Part shown: one piece after another, positions 21,555 to 34,394 of the stretch | Numbering within the stretch: position 1 is the stretch's first letter | Layout: every line of letters begins with the position of its first letter | NCBI RefSeq assembly: GCF_002878395.1 | Contig: NW_025892482.1 | Location: 1-64,000 of the forward strand | Length of the DNA stretch: 64,000 bases | Source of the DNA: Capsicum annuum | Lineage: Eukaryota > Streptophyta > Magnoliopsida > Solanales > Solanaceae | Direction: 5' to 3' | Notes under the pieces: model-generated | Database searches by the model: none | Told to the model about the DNA's origin: nothing | What the model saw: the letters and a program-made list of their open reading frames with translations, nothing else | Made by a program: the position numbers and the translations under genes

Positions 21555-23872
21555 ACTAGCTTTGAGCCAAGAAGAAACTCAACTCAACAATTCATGTGGT
21601 AACAAGTCATAAATTCGATTACCAAATGGTTGACCCCTACTGATTTCAGCTTCTACTTTTTTTTTTGTCTTTCGTGTATTTGATATTACAATGGAATAAC
21701 CTTTCCTTTTTCTTATCTTTCTCCAATCCTACATAGGAAGAACCCTAGAGAACTCATATTTTTCCCTTTAATTCTTGATTTTCTTCAAAACAATTTGTCT
21801 CATTGAGTTTAATTCTTGCATAATTCATTTAACTTTCACTTATCATGACTTAAAAATTTGTATAAGTGTAACGACCTAAAAATTTGATGAAATATGTGAA
21901 ATTTGCGATTTTGTGTGATTTGACTATTTTACCCTCTCTGTAGTTGCATTATGGTATTTTTGGGGTGAGGCAGTGATTGGCATGATTTCCGATGCATTTT
22001 GGTATCATTTATGCAATATTGTGATTTTTTACGGCTTCGAGAGTCATATTTTGGACTTATATGGATATCTTTTGATCTATCCAATGGATGGCCGAATGGA
22101 CTGCCCCACCAGCTCCGCAATATCGATTTTAGGCTAGGTAGACCTTTGGTTTGGGTCCTGGTACACTCGAGCTCATTTCGACCTATTGATCGGAAAGTTG
22201 GAAAATTAAAAATATGGGTGTGGGACCCATATTTGATCAAAATGACCTCGGATGGAAAATACGACTTCGCAGAAGATCAAGAATGTCGATATTAGGGTGT
22301 TAACATATTTGGTATGATTTTTTGGCTTTTAAATCTCATTTCAATCCTCGGTTTGAAAAATTATGATTTCGAATTTCGGGGTCAATTTTGTGAAAATGAT
22401 ATTTTTCGAAAATCTTACTTCTCCAACGCGTTCGGAACATCGAATTTAGTGTGGTTGCATAGTTTGTTTTCATATATCGGACTCCGAACGAATCTCGGAC
22501 ACCTCGATGAATTCCGAATTGACTTAAAAGACACCCCAGCTTTTCAGCTCTTTTTGTGCAGATTTTCTGCAATATCTATAGCAATTTTCGGCCTATTTTG
22601 CTCATTTTTCATCTTACCTCGTGAGAGTTAAGCCCTAAAATAGTGTGTGAGCTTTAAAGTAAAGTTTGTGAAAGCTTGGGAAGCTAGATTAACATATTTT
22701 TCTTGGTTTTATTACGGATTAAAGGTAAGAATTCGTCGTTTTCTTAGCAATTTCTTAATTAATTTCTCAAAACCCCCAAAATCTTAGGGCTTGATTTTTA
22801 AACTCCAATTTCACTCCTTTCGCTTGAATAATATTTTTATCTTATAATTACAAACTTTTCATCAATTTAACCTTCAAAACAACTCCGATTCTTGATTTTA
22901 ACCGGATTTTCAAGATTTTACTTGATAAAGCTTAAAAATGATTTTTCTTTGATTTGAACCACATTTCTTTACTTGATTTTACTTGGATTTTCATTTGTAG
23001 GTTCCTAAAAATATGGAAAATATGTTTTTGAAGTAAAGTTCAGATTTTTTCATTCTTTTTCGAAAACTCATTTCGGGGGTCGGTTTTGACCTCGAATAAA
23101 AAATAGTCAATATGGGTGTCGTTGATTTTATTTTGATGCATAGATTTCATATTTGATATTCTTAGTGGAGTTTGAGGCTGTTCGTGAAATGTAAGGTCGT
23201 GAGTTCGAAGTGTAGCGGACCAGTTTTGACTTTTGAGGTAGGTTATGACTAAACTCTTTCAGACTGGATTAGGTAGTAAAAGATGATACAAAATGCATGT
23301 TAAGGGTGGGAACTAATCATAAAAAATGATTATTTATGTGTTGTACCCGTGTGGGAGTCCTATATGTGATATAATTGTAGAAATTGAGTTATATTATGTG
23401 ATATGTGTGACCGTATGGGGTCCTATGTGATATTGATAGTCTTGTATACATGTGAATAATTGTATTGTGTTGTTAAAATGCTAAATGTAGTACCATTGGT
23501 GTATTGTGATTATATTCATACTTTATTGGAATATGAGACATGTGGAAATTCATGGATGAAATTAAAATAATTAGTGAATATTGGCTCATGTGATTGTGAA
23601 AATGCATCATTGTGGTTGGTTGTGGAAATATATCATGTGGTTGGTTGTGTAAATACTCATTGTGATTGGTTGTGAGCATTACATCTTCATATCATACTTA
23701 TTCATGAAACATTGGTACCATCGTGGCAACATCTGAGAAACACTGGCAACACCTGATAACACCTTTCGAGGGATATGTCGGAAAGAAAATATGATATATG
23801 CAGATTGTATACTGGTTGACGAAACCCCCATGGGTCCTACATTGGGAAGCTTTAGCTCCGTAGGTGTATACT

Positions 23873-24529
23873 TGTAGACACCTAATTTTGTCACCCTCAA
23901 AGTCCGATTTTATCCATTTTTTCACTTCTTGTTATCATACACTCTCACACCATGTGATTATACCCCATAAAAATACAAAAAATAACAATCCTATCCTAAC
24001 CAAATTTACATTTCATCCTAACAACCTACCCCACCCCATACCCCTACCCACCTACCCTACCTCACATCACGTACCCCCTTCATGTTTTCTTCTTGGTAAC
24101 AAATCATAACAGAATAAAGGACACATACACATTGAGGGAAAAGAAAACAAGAAAATAGAAAAAGATCCCACTGGAATTGATCTTAGAGAGCAAGAAACAA
24201 TACACAAAAAGCTCTCACAATACCACACATATACGTACAGTATCTCACGTACACCAGGGGGTCCACAGACAACACACGCCATATACAAGGCAATATTTCT
24301 TTTCTTCCCCAAGAATCAGATACACTGGATCTTCTTCCAGAATAGACATCACTGGAAACTACTCTATTTTTTCCTTTTCGTTTCTTCTTCACGCACAACA
24401 ACGACCAGATCACACGCACGCACAACAACGACCAGATCACACACACACACTTCACTCATACCCTCACCTTCACTAAATACACACACGGAAGAGACAGAGA
24501 AGAAAAGAAAGGGGTAGATCAGAGTGACA
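23873..24529 (+). repeat. 5' LTR of TAT-like copy 1 (short form)
   Basis: It begins TGTAGACACC and ends near 'gagtgaca', before the binding site. Its counterpart in copy 2 is about 1.86 kb, so about 1.2 kb is missing here. CA-rich stretches near 24200-24480 and two copies of 'cgcacaacaacgaccagatc' lie inside. Confidence 0.65.
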
Positions 24530-25099
24530 GCTCTGGCGACTCTGCTGGGGATTTTTCAGAATTTGAGCTTATTTTGGAGTTGTATCGGCTTAGTTTGACA
24601 CTATAGGTGTATAGACATTTTATTTGTATTGTTTTGTGTTATTGTTTATCATTGTTAAGTGTCTACGTGCTTTTTGTTTACAGTTTTTACTTTATGTGTT
24701 TCTACTTTATATCTGGCATCATGTGCATAACCCGAGTCTTTCTTTCTGCAACAAGTCCGTATTACACGTGTGTACACGACCTATAGTTGCATCACCCTTA
24801 ATTTAGGAGGGGGAGCCGTTGGGTTGTATGGAGTAGGTGGACAGCTAAAGCAATTCACTATCGACCATACGCTCCCCAGAATAGCCTTGTTAGTGGATCC
24901 CAGTGTAGGTCATCCTTTAGGTCATGTTTATCTGCATCATATTGAGACGTAGTGGGACCCATGTGACCCTTTGTAGGAGACTCACCTGTAAAGCATCCCT
25001 ATGTTCTAAATGTTGCATCTTTGAAGGTAGCGTGGTCATTTGATGGACTGATTTGGGGAAATCGTATGTTAAAAGTAAAGTGTGTAGGCAAGAAATGTT

Positions 25100-26000
25100 G
25101 AAAAAAAAAAAAGAAAAAAGAAAAAAGAGTCAAAAATAAAAAAAAGAGAGTTTCGTAAGTTTTTAGACTTCTTTATGGATTTGATTTTTTTTCACAATCC
25201 GAAAATTCAAAAAGATTTTTTACCTTTTGCATTCATTTTCTCAAAAACATCAAAAAGATTTTTCTTTTATTTCTTTACCATACTTTCATAATTCAAAAAT
25301 TTCAAAAATATTTTTTTCCAAATAGGAGCTTTTTATAAAAAGAAAATTAAAAAAAAAATGATAGAAGTTTTGTACATTTCATATAGCGAAAATATCAAAA
25401 AGATTTTTTCTCTTTCATAGTTGTTGGTGTCAGTTTTGTGTGAAGTGTCTAATTGAAAACCCAAAAGATTTTATTTTCATCATCCGTCTATAATCGCGTC
25501 TCTCAAGTAAAGTCTTAGTTTGTTTTAATCCCTATTTTTCCAACCTGGACGAACTACGCACCCCTGATTCTCCTCTCTCGGGAGTGAGATACGTAGGCAA
25601 CCTATTGTTGGTTCGAAGATCTTATTTCAAAAAATTCAAAAAGATTTTATTCACTCTTTATTTAGAGTAAATGTTTCATATACATCTTTAAACGAAAATA
25701 AAAAAAATTCTTTAATAGGTTCAAGTTTTATTTTCGTATGAAATTCAAAATTGAAAACCCCAAAAGATTTTTCTTTGATAATTGTAGGTTTCATTTTGTA
25801 TAGAGATGTTAAAACTGAAAAAAGCAAAAAACAGATTTCTCGTCAATTCTTTTGACAATTTATTATTTTCTTTTCTTCTTAAAGTTTCAAGAAAAAAAAG
25901 AGTTTAATTGGCCATTTTGGAAAGACTTCACGAACTACGCACACTTGATTCTCCTCTCTCGGGTGTGAGATACGTAGGCGTCTTTCTTGGGCTCGGTGAT
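25100..26000 (+). repeat. Leader with repeated AAAAGATTTT words and hairpin motifs
   Basis: The word 'aaaaagatttt' or close variants recurs about ten times between 25200 and 25770. Two copies of a 35-base motif (tgattctcctctctcggg then gtgagatacgtaggc) lie at 25564-25598 and 25945-25979. Its core folds as CTC-ct-CTC-tcgg-GAG-t-GAG. The same layout is repeated in copy 2 (61370-62214). Confidence 0.8.
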
Positions 26001-26040
26001 CTTTTAAAAAAAAAAAGAAATAAGAGAGGTTTTGAAAAAA

Positions 26041-27489
26041 TGTTGAGCTCTAACATATTTATTACCTCTTATTCAATTAGTGTAAGGTGGTTGGTTTGTG
26101 GTATCCTGGCTGGTTCTTCATATCACACCAAATCCAAGGAAGGGTTAGTTGTGCCGAACAAGGATATAGAGAGTGACATCATGGATCAAAAGAGTCAAGA
26201 AATTGAGAGTTTAAAGAAAGAGAATTTGAGACTAAGGCAACAAATGATGGAAATGTATCGAGCTTGAGTTAGTGGGTTGCCTTCTCTATTCCTTACTATT
26301 GACCCCGCAAATACCCTGAGTTTTTCATCACAATTGCAAGCTCCATGTCGTAATGCTGTTGATGCACCACAGCATGCCTCAGAATTCATTCCAATCCAAA
26401 AGAATTTCAATACTTCCGCCACTCTTTCTCTAGCACCTTAGCATAAGCCAACTACATTCATAACACGACATGTCGTCTGTGATTTTGTGGCTCAATCCTC
26501 TGCTGAGACATCCACATTGGCTAACTGGCCAGCAGTTGTGCTTCCCCATGCTGTTAGTGTACCCATGCTCAATACTTTTGTGATCATTGTTATACTCTTG
26601 AGCCTACATTTAAGTTAATTGGACCACCAAAATTTCTTAACAAGAAGCCTAGCGTACCTGAAGAGCCAGAGAAAATGGTTGGGAAAATGAAGGGTATAGA
26701 AGATGCTATAAAAATTTCCCTAGGACTGGCGGGTAAAGAAGATGTTTCACATAAAAATTGGGGCATATCCTTAAGTGTTAACCTTTATTCAATCCTTGAG
26801 ATGTCAAAATTTGAAGAGCATGATGGACATGAGGAATCCGTTAAATATTTGGGACAATATTGCAATCAATTAAAGGAACTGGAGGAAAAAAGAATGAGAA
26901 AGATGCAACTGCTATTGTAGTTGGAGAACGGGCACATCCAAAAAGACGACATCGTCATTACCGTTAGTCTCAAGCCCAAGTTCATTCCCAATATCTCTAT
27001 AATGACTCCCAAAGTCCATTATACTCTATTTCCCCATCTCCATATCTAGTATACTACGTACAACCATACATTCAACTCCTTTCTTACTCACAAGGGTGCA
27101 CACCACCTCTTTAGAGTCACCCTCCTACTCCATAAACCTACCAAAGCCCTTTTAGGACCGATTTTGGATCCAAGAAAAATAATGAAATCAGGCAGAAATC
27201 GAGGGATAGCTTCATACTAATTGGAGATTCGTATGCCTGCTTATTTCAGAGATTGGTATAATGGGGCATGATCACTCCTCTCCTTAGGCACACTCTTAAA
27301 CCCCGTTCAAAAAATTTTGATCCTAATACACAATGTGCATATCATTCTGATACTCAGAGTCATAGTATTGAAGATTACCGAGATTTGAAAAGAGAAATTG
27401 AAAAAATAATTCAATATGGATTAATTATGGTGCAGAACATTGATAGTAAGGGAAGCTCTAGTCATTCTGATATGCAAATCAGTGGCTAA
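26041..27489 (+). pseudogene. TAT/Ogre-like Gag, copy 1
   Basis: Gag forms the retrotransposon particle. The frame begins MLSSNIFITSYSI. Then come a coiled-coil-like stretch (QEIESLKKENLRLRQQ, about 26197-26250) ending MEMYRA, a middle region (PSVPEEPEKMVGKMKGIEDA, near 26650-26705) and WGISLSVNLYS. The C-terminal zinc-like motif is CAYHSDTQSHSIEDY (about 27335-27380), where the last Cys is Tyr (TGC or TGT to TAC or TAT) and the GH is SH. Stops and frameshifts break it between these parts. The copy at 62272 is better kept and has the Cys. Confidence 0.75.
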
Positions 27490-28534
27490 GTTGTCAGGTT
27501 GAGAAATTGAGGAGTCACCCCTCTCCCAACTAGGAAGAGGTCTGGTAGTTTATTTTGTTTTCTTTTCTATTTTCTGAATTATCTCAGGGTTGTAGTTCGG
27601 GATCTATCGTGTTTTGTCCCTTTGTCGTTTATGTTTAAACCCTTTTCTCTTTTGTTTCAACTAAATGAAGTGTCCCTTTTCCTTTGTGTTTTAAATATGT
27701 ATTGTTTATTTGTTTTCTTTACATAGTACATTTTATGTTGATTCTAGTGATATGACATGCCAGCGAAATTTTCAGCCAGATCTTAAAATCCAGTTTAAGG
27801 ATGAACTCAGAATCAGAGGGCTAGAGTTAGAAAAATCATCTGAGAAAATTGATAGAGTATTGACATATTTGGTGACCATGTTGAAGCCTTCTTTCAAAAT
27901 TAAGGCAATTATTTTGAGAATTACAAGAATAACTTGGTCATTAGTTGAAAAACATGTCTCGATTAGGTCAAACAGTGGCTGTGTGATCCTATATCAAGTG
28001 GAACAAAAATCAACTCCACGAAAGCATGAGTCATTCAATATGAGGGATGTGTAAAAAGGTGGAGTTGTATGTTTGACAAGTGTAGAAGAAAGTATAGAAG
28101 AAAAGGTGGCATACATGCTCGGGGCAAGTTAGTATTGTAAAACATGTCATAAGTGATATTGATTGTGTACTTTTACATTGCATGCTATGTACTTGCATTT
28201 TCAAGGATTGGTATGACGAAGACATTTCATTCAGCTATTCAAACATTGTGTCATCCTTTGTTTACCCCATTTGAGCCTTAGTTTTATTTTTTTTTCATAC
28301 ACATCTTTTGGAATCAAGATAGAGTCAGCAAAACTCAAAAGAAAAGTGTTGAGCAAAATAATAGAGTCAGAAAAATTTCAAAAAAACAAAAGAAAAATGT
28401 GTCAAAAAGGAAGAAAAAAAGAGTGTCAAGAAAAATAGAGTAATAAAAAATTCAAAAAAAGGGAGGGTCAATAAAATAAAAGAAAAGGAAATCAGAATCA
28501 AGCAAAAGAACGAGCTGTCAGAACTATGTGTGAC

Positions 28535-29110
28535 TTGATTCTCCTCTCTCAGGAGTGAGATACGTAGGCTTCTCTACTGGGGCTCGGTCCAATAAAAAAA
28601 AAGCTTAGAGTCACCCAGTCAAAAGAAACTGGGGCATGAGATAATCCTCATTGTTTGAGTCTATTTCAAAAGTTGTAAGTCTTAACCCACTTCAAGTGTC
28701 GTTTGGGCCTCATGTCATCCTTTTCTTCTAACCTTATCCAAAAGCCAAGCTACAACCAAAGAAAGACATTCAGATCAATCTTTGAGAATGTTAAAACTAA
28801 GTAGAATGGGATGATGTATTTTGGGAATTACTTGTCTAACTCATCAATAAGAATCGGGAGTGAAATAAAAATGAGAGAGTCTTATTGGTAAAAACCCTCA
28901 CAGGCACTGTAAGGCGATGGTAAGTTGAGAGAAATAAAAATGAGAGAGTCTTATTGGTGAACGCCCTCACAGACACCATAAGACGACTATGAGTTGAGAG
29001 AAATAAAAATAAGAGAGTCTTATTGGTGAAAAACCCTCACAGACATAAAGGCATGGTGAGTTAAGAGAAAGGAAGAGGCTTGTTGGCAAAAATCCTTCAA
29101 GGCGCCAATA
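28535..29110 (+). repeat. Hairpin motif and four ~71-bp repeats in the 3' part of TAT-like copy 1
   Basis: A third copy of the 'tgattctcctctctc...gtgagatacgtaggc' motif lies at 28535-28569. From about 28860 to 29110 four units follow, each with 'gagagagtcttattggt', 'aaaccctcacag' and 'gttgagagaaa'. The last unit is the most changed. They are non-coding. Confidence 0.85.
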
Positions 29111-29835
29111 GCCAAATGAGGTCTAAATGCAATTGACCTAAGGAAGCAACTCAGTTTCGAGGCCATTAACTCAACAATAATTGGTAGAAAGTTTGGATGA
29201 AAAGATCAAGCTGCTTAATCCAAAATGCATGGCATATTTATTAGAGTTGACTGTCATTTGCAGATAAACTTTTCTTTCATTTTTTTCGGGGACATTCATT
29301 GTTATTTTTCTTCTCTTTGGTTATATTTTTTTCTTGAGTCAGTCTATGATACCTATTGAGTACAATTGGACCGTACTCATGCCTACTGTGCCCTTTTGGT
29401 GCAGGTCCTAGCTCGAGTGTGCCTCAGCTTGATTGACTCAGGCGATTGTTAGATCTTCCAAGGTAGCGGTTGGACATTCATGCATTCAAGTTCACCTCTA
29501 TCTTTCTATAGTAGCTATGTCTTTCTTAGTATTCGAAGACAGTTATTATTCCATTGTGGTTATTTTTTGGTGTATTTGACTCTTGGATTGTATTAGTAGT
29601 TCTTACACTATTGACACCTGGTTTTAAGCATGATTGGTATTTTGGATAAGTTCTTTCTGTATTGTTACAATTACTTACATGGTTCGGCTTCGTTCTAGAA
29701 TCCTTACCTTGGGATATTTCTGTCTTTTTCTTTTTTTGTATCGGTTTAGGTGATAGGCTTACTTGTCAAGGTATGCCGCGACAAGTGCCATCATGACCCT
29801 CATTTTTGGATCGTGACAGTAAGAAAAATAAATAT

Positions 29836-29925
29836 GTAACCTACTTTTATAATAGGTTATTGATGAAAGGTTATTTAGGAACTATGGTTTGAGTAAGTTA
29901 AATAATGATGTGTTTTTAAGTTTTG
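29836..29925 (+). repeat. Stray copy of the cysteine-rich-gene 3' tail
   Basis: 'ataggttattgatgaaaggttattt' continuing to 'gagtaagttaaataatgatgtgtt' matches the 3' end of the small cysteine-rich genes at 36.9 and 37.9 kb and the array at 38.0-38.6 kb. No cysteine exon is visible upstream, because the gypsy LTR ends at 29818. It is probably the last remnant of a fourth paralogue. Confidence 0.6.
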
Positions 29926-30870
29926 TATACGAAAAAGGCAAAATGCATAGCTACCTCTTATCTATGGTTAATGGTTAGGAGCCGAGAAAAAAGGTAAAAG
30001 TAAATATGTAAGAATTTGTGATGCTACAAAATAAAAAATAAAAAAAAAAAACAAGAAGGGAACATGTTTTCATTTTCTCCGTCTTTTTAAATTATTTAAA
30101 TAAAGCAACTTTTTAAAATTTCAATTATTTAAATAAATTACTTTTTTAAAAGAGTTAGGGTTGGTTTTTCTCTTTTCACTTCTTTTAACTTAAATACATA
30201 ATTACCCCATTGATCTTGTCCAAGATTTGCAAAAAAGACACTTAAACTTTAATTTCGACCAATTGCCCCACGATTCTTCTTTATTTCGTTGCAAATACAC
30301 CATTTTGACCTCCTGCGTGTACATATGCTCCACAGACGCGTGAAAGGGCTCAAATTTGAATTTTTTGATCAATTACAAGCTGCCACATGTAAAATAATTT
30401 AATATATAATTTATATTCTTTTTTAAAAAAAATTAATAGTTATTTATTTTTAAAAATTATTTCATACCCCCCCCACCCCACCCCCGCAACCCCCCATCCA
30501 CCATTGTCTTCTTCCCCAACTTCTTCTTCATCACCATCACTCAACAACATCAATTACAACAATAACAACAACATCAATTACGCCCACAACAACAACATCA
30601 TCATCATCACCATAACCCCACCATTTCTTCTTCAATACAATGCCACCATTAAAGCTCCTCCATTGAAGCATTTTTTTAATCATATCATTAAACCTCCATT
30701 TTGTAATTAAATTATATCATTTAACTAGCCACCATTTCTTCTTCAATACCATTAAAGCTCTTCAACACAATGTCACCATTAAAGCTCTTTCAGTGAAGCT
30801 TTTTTTTTAAAGCTCCATTAAAGCTCCTCCATTAAAGCTTCATTAAAGCTCATTTAACTATCTTTAAAAC

Positions 30871-31033
30871 TGTCACGCCCCAAAATCCCATCGGGCCGGA
30901 CTGGCACCCGAAGTCGAGAAGGCCCGGGAGAACCTGTTCAGATACCTGTACTTTCACTTATATGTCACCAAAAATTTGGACAGCACATCGTTGCATATAG
31001 AAGGGTCTAATTACCTGTATCAGCACAACACGC

Positions 31034-31071
<38 letters not shown>

Positions 31072-33341
31072 CTTGGCCGTCGGGGCCACCACATATACAA
31101 ATATAACATCACTATATAAACTTCCATGACTTTACCCTTTCTTATGTCTATAAAGCCTCTAGGATATACATGACATAACTAGGGTCGGGATAAACCCCCA
31201 CCCACACATGACTCCTGTACAATAAAAAAATATAAGGGACCGACTCGGAAAGCTCCGAAGTAAACTGGAGCTCACCAACAATAGCTGTATGACCTGGCTC
31301 CTATCTATGCTGTGAATGAGCTAAAACACTTGTGCCTGCAGCATGAAATGCAGGTCCCCCGTGAGGGACGTCAGTACGAAATATGTACTGAGTATGTAAA
31401 GCTGTAAATAATCATATGTGATATGGGGGATCAAGAAAATCAGACGCAAGTGAATAAATCATAATAGAAGTGAACCACACTTCATAAACACTTTTAGGAT
31501 CTTGTACATTATCATTAATCTGAATTGGGTTCTTGAATTCAAACACATTTGTGGAGCGGTATACGTTCATTCATTTTATTCTTTACAATTATCATTCGTT
31601 ATTACCTCCTCCTCCCGAACCTCCAACCACCTAACAATAATCAATACTGTACCGTACTGTGACCATTAGGCTGCCCCCAGTACATATCAACTGTAGTCAT
31701 ATCAAATATCGGGATCGGCCCATGCTAGGCTTAAGCCCCTGAGCTACCACCCACACGTATATCAAGTAACACACATAAGAGATCTTTCCAATAACTTGGT
31801 TCAAAAGCTTTTGAGATTATTACATTAGTGTTCATGCCAATATAGTACCGTTGGAATAATGATACATCAATAGGAACCAAGTAATAGACTTTTTATACAA
31901 TAACGATGTAATAAAGACTCATTGTTACATCAACAATGTGTTTCGGAATCATCAATATCACAACAATAAAATAGGAGCCTTTTGGTATATCAATGAAACA
32001 TTTTGACACTTTAGAATGGAAACAACTTTGTTGGTAATGTAGAACAATACATGTTTTTGGACAACCTCGGAATCTTACTTGATGGAACATTGGTGTTTTC
32101 ATGCCAAAGAACATCGTTAGAGTATGATTTACATACCTCGTTGTAGATTCGAATACCAATTCAACACAACTTCCCGCCTTTACAAATCACTTATCTACAA
32201 TGAAATGTTTGGCATCTAGTATTAGCAACCCAACACCACAATTCTCTTCCATAATTCCATACAACCAATATTTGCAAAGCATTCCAAAAACCAACTTGAA
32301 CAATAGGTTTATGTGTGTATATATATATAATCATCATTTCAATACCACATCATCACACCAAATCCCTTCACAATTCAACATAATCCAACCATGCACCAGA
32401 ATAATCCAGCATCATTTCCAATCATCTTTCAACAACAATCAAATAACATACTTCTTATGCTCACATGCATATATATATACATATCCATATAAATAACACC
32501 AACATAATTTACATCCTTACCATAAAATGGCCCTTTTGATTTCGAAGTCCTGTTGGCACAAATAAAGGGTGCTTCTCGAAGCCCTCGAGATGGTGAACAC
32601 AACTAAGGAATCAATTTGGATTTTCTACGGTTGAATCACAAGATAATTGGAGTTGAACTTAGGCTAGGGTTTCTTATTCTTCAATAATTTGGATGATAAA
32701 TGATGGATATGAGGCTAAGTATATGTATATAATGACCAATTTTCGTCCATGAGGTGATGGAAAATGACCATATTGCCCTTAAAATTTAAGTAAATCCGAA
32801 TCTGTCCATGGTGGACTGTTTTGATAGGCTAAAGTAAATCGACCATAACTCTTTGCTCCGATAATGTATTTGGGTGAAACCAATTGCATTATAAAGAAGA
32901 CTCTCAGGGCTTCTCATCGATATATAGCAGCTCACACAGTTCATTTTTTACAAGGAGTTATGATCATTTAAAGTCGACCCAAAAATTTGTTTGGCTGCAG
33001 TACTTTTGTGTGCAGAAAATTTCTGCACATTTACTGTTCATTGTGTCCACCGTTTTCAAGTTTCGAACATGGTCGCTTATATCCGATACTCATCTGTTTT
33101 CAGAAATCTTTATATCGTTGGAAAGCTAACTCGATAAACTTCGGATAGAAACTTCGACGAGCAAATTTCGGTATAAATAAAGTCGATTCCTATACACATA
33201 TAATCAAACTATGCACTTGAAACCATTTCAAAATAATCAATACTCATACTTAAACTCATATATACCTAACTTATGATCAATACATATACTCCAACATATA
33301 TAACCATGGCTAATGCACGTAATTAAGTACGGGGTGTTACA
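30871..33341 (-). mobile_element. Ty3/gypsy solo LTR with perfect TSD
   Basis: The ends are TGTCACGCCCC and GGGGTGTTACA, the inverse of the usual TGTAACACCCC...GTGACA order, so it lies on the minus strand. AAAAC stands at 30866-30870 and 33342-33346. It is 2471 bp with no internal domain: a solo LTR. An (AT)n run of about 30 bases occupies 31037-31067. Confidence 0.93.
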
Positions 33342-33452
33342 AAAACTTAATTCAATCATTTAACTATCCTTAAAACTCAATTCAATCATTAAACTGATTT
33401 TTGAATTGATTTGAACAAAAAAAATTGGATGGGGAGAGTGCTGGACACGAGG

Positions 33453-33560
33453 AGGTGAGGGGGAGGGGGAGGTGCTAGACGCGGGGGGAGGGAAGGGAAA
33501 GTGCTGGATGGGGGGTGGAGGTACTGGATTAAGGATGGGGGGAAAGAGGGGGTGGAGTGG
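33453..33560 (+). repeat. G-rich tract in the right arm of the foldback
   Basis: Runs of three to seven G recur closely ('gagggggaggggg', 'gcggggggaggg', 'gatggggggtgg'). At least four runs lie within 40 bases, the pattern of possible G-quadruplexes. The matching left arm has the C-rich 'taccccccccccacc' region near 30468-30500. Confidence 0.7.
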
Positions 33561-33805
33561 GGTGTTAAATTAAATAAAAAGGAAAATTGTATTAAAAAAT
33601 AAAATATATGAAATTAAACGTATTTGACACGTGGCAGCACCTGATTGGCGCATGTATTTTACTCTCCTTGTTGTAACTGAGATTCGTGAAAAATGGTGTG
33701 TTTGCAATGAAATTAAAAAGAATCGTGGGGTAATTGGTCGAAGTGAAAGTTTAGGTGTCTTTTGCAAAACTCGGACAAGATCAGGGGGGTAATTATGTAT
33801 TTACT

Positions 33806-34394
33806 CTTATAATTATTTTGATCTCTTATTGTCGCATGTTATCTTGTAATTAGTTACTTTTTGAAAAATTTTCAGAAATAGCAACTCTGAAGCCTTAATT
33901 ATAATTTTTATAGCAATAGTTTCTTAATTACGAAAAAAGAACAAATTGTATTTTGTATTTAAGTAAAATGTTGCTATATAAATACATATACAAATTGAAT
34001 AGTAGTTCCTATTTTAACTTCCATCAGTTAGAGTTAAATAAGGAAGTAACATTCCTTAATTCATGCTACATTCAATTAAAAAGATTCCTTTTTCTAATAT
34101 GAATCTTTTATTTTTGTTCTGTTTTTATCCTTTTCCTTTTTTTTTTCTTTCTAATTTTCCATTTTCTTATTTTTTCCTTTCTCCTATTTTTCTATTTTTT
34201 TTCATCGTTTTGTTTTTTATTTTGATTTCTTTTTTCACTTTATTTTGACTCTTCTATTTCACTTCTTTTTTTATCCTTTTTCATTTCTTTCTTTTCTGTT
34301 TTCTTATTTTTTTCCTTTCTCATATTTTTTTCCTATTTTCGTTTTCTTCTTTTTTTTTATTTTTTTTATTTTTATTCTTCTTTACAAATCTGCT
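33806..34394. repeat. AT-rich DNA and a long pyrimidine tract
   Basis: From about 34083 to 34390 the plus strand is almost only T and C. The phenylalanine-rich open frames there are by-products of this composition. No gene is present. Confidence 0.8.

Larger units (their letters stand above)
23873..29320 (+). mobile_element. Gag-only TAT/Ogre-like LTR element, 3' LTR lost (copy 1)
   Basis: It starts TGTAGACACCTAATTTTGTC, exactly like the element at 59221. After a short LTR (to about 24529) comes a binding-site-like 'tggcgactctgctgggg'. A long leader follows, then a gag-like reading frame (26041-27489) and a repeat-rich 3' part. No protease, reverse transcriptase or integrase motif is visible, and no second LTR exists. 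The junction with the host LTR near 29320 is therefore a deletion or a partial insertion. The family is inferred from the Gag C-x2-H-x-GH-x-C motif and leader layout. Confidence 0.7.
21867..29818 (+). mobile_element. Ty3/gypsy solo LTR, split by a TAT-like element
   Basis: The left part starts TGTAACGACC (21867) and runs to 23872. The right part, from about 29320, ends TTTGGATCGTGACA at 29818. Both ends are typical of nightshade gypsy LTRs. The flanking 5-mers ATAAG (21862-21866) and GTAAG (29819-29823) match at four of five positions. With the nested element removed the LTR is about 2.5 kb. No internal gypsy coding region belongs to it, so it is a solo LTR left by LTR-LTR recombination. Open frames such as 22314-22631 inside it have no domain and are chance. 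Confidence 0.75.
30189..33805. mobile_element. Foldback element with ~280-bp inverted arms, split by a solo LTR
   Basis: The left arm starts at about 30189 ('taaatacataattacccc') and the right arm ends at about 33805 with its inverse. Shared words along the arms include 'gatcttgtcc', 'gcaaaa', 'gaccaatt', 'ccccacgattctt' and 'gctgccac', so they pair over some 280 bp with many changes. Inside are C-rich (left) and G-rich (right) stretches and 'aaagctcctccatt' repeats (30640-30860). Removing the solo LTR (30871-33341) leaves about 1.1 kb, a typical MITE/foldback size. It has no transposase; the 30504-30710 frame is low-complexity. Confidence 0.8.

Noticed and set aside
22314..22631. 105-codon open frame
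   Set aside because: It lies inside a gypsy LTR, shows no domain, and overlaps equally open frames on the other strand.
24177..24476. Open frames rich in His/Thr and their minus-strand partners
   Set aside because: A product of CA-rich repeats in the LTR of the TAT-like element.
30504..30710. Asn/Ser-rich open frame
   Set aside because: Low-complexity CAA/CAT repeats inside a foldback element.
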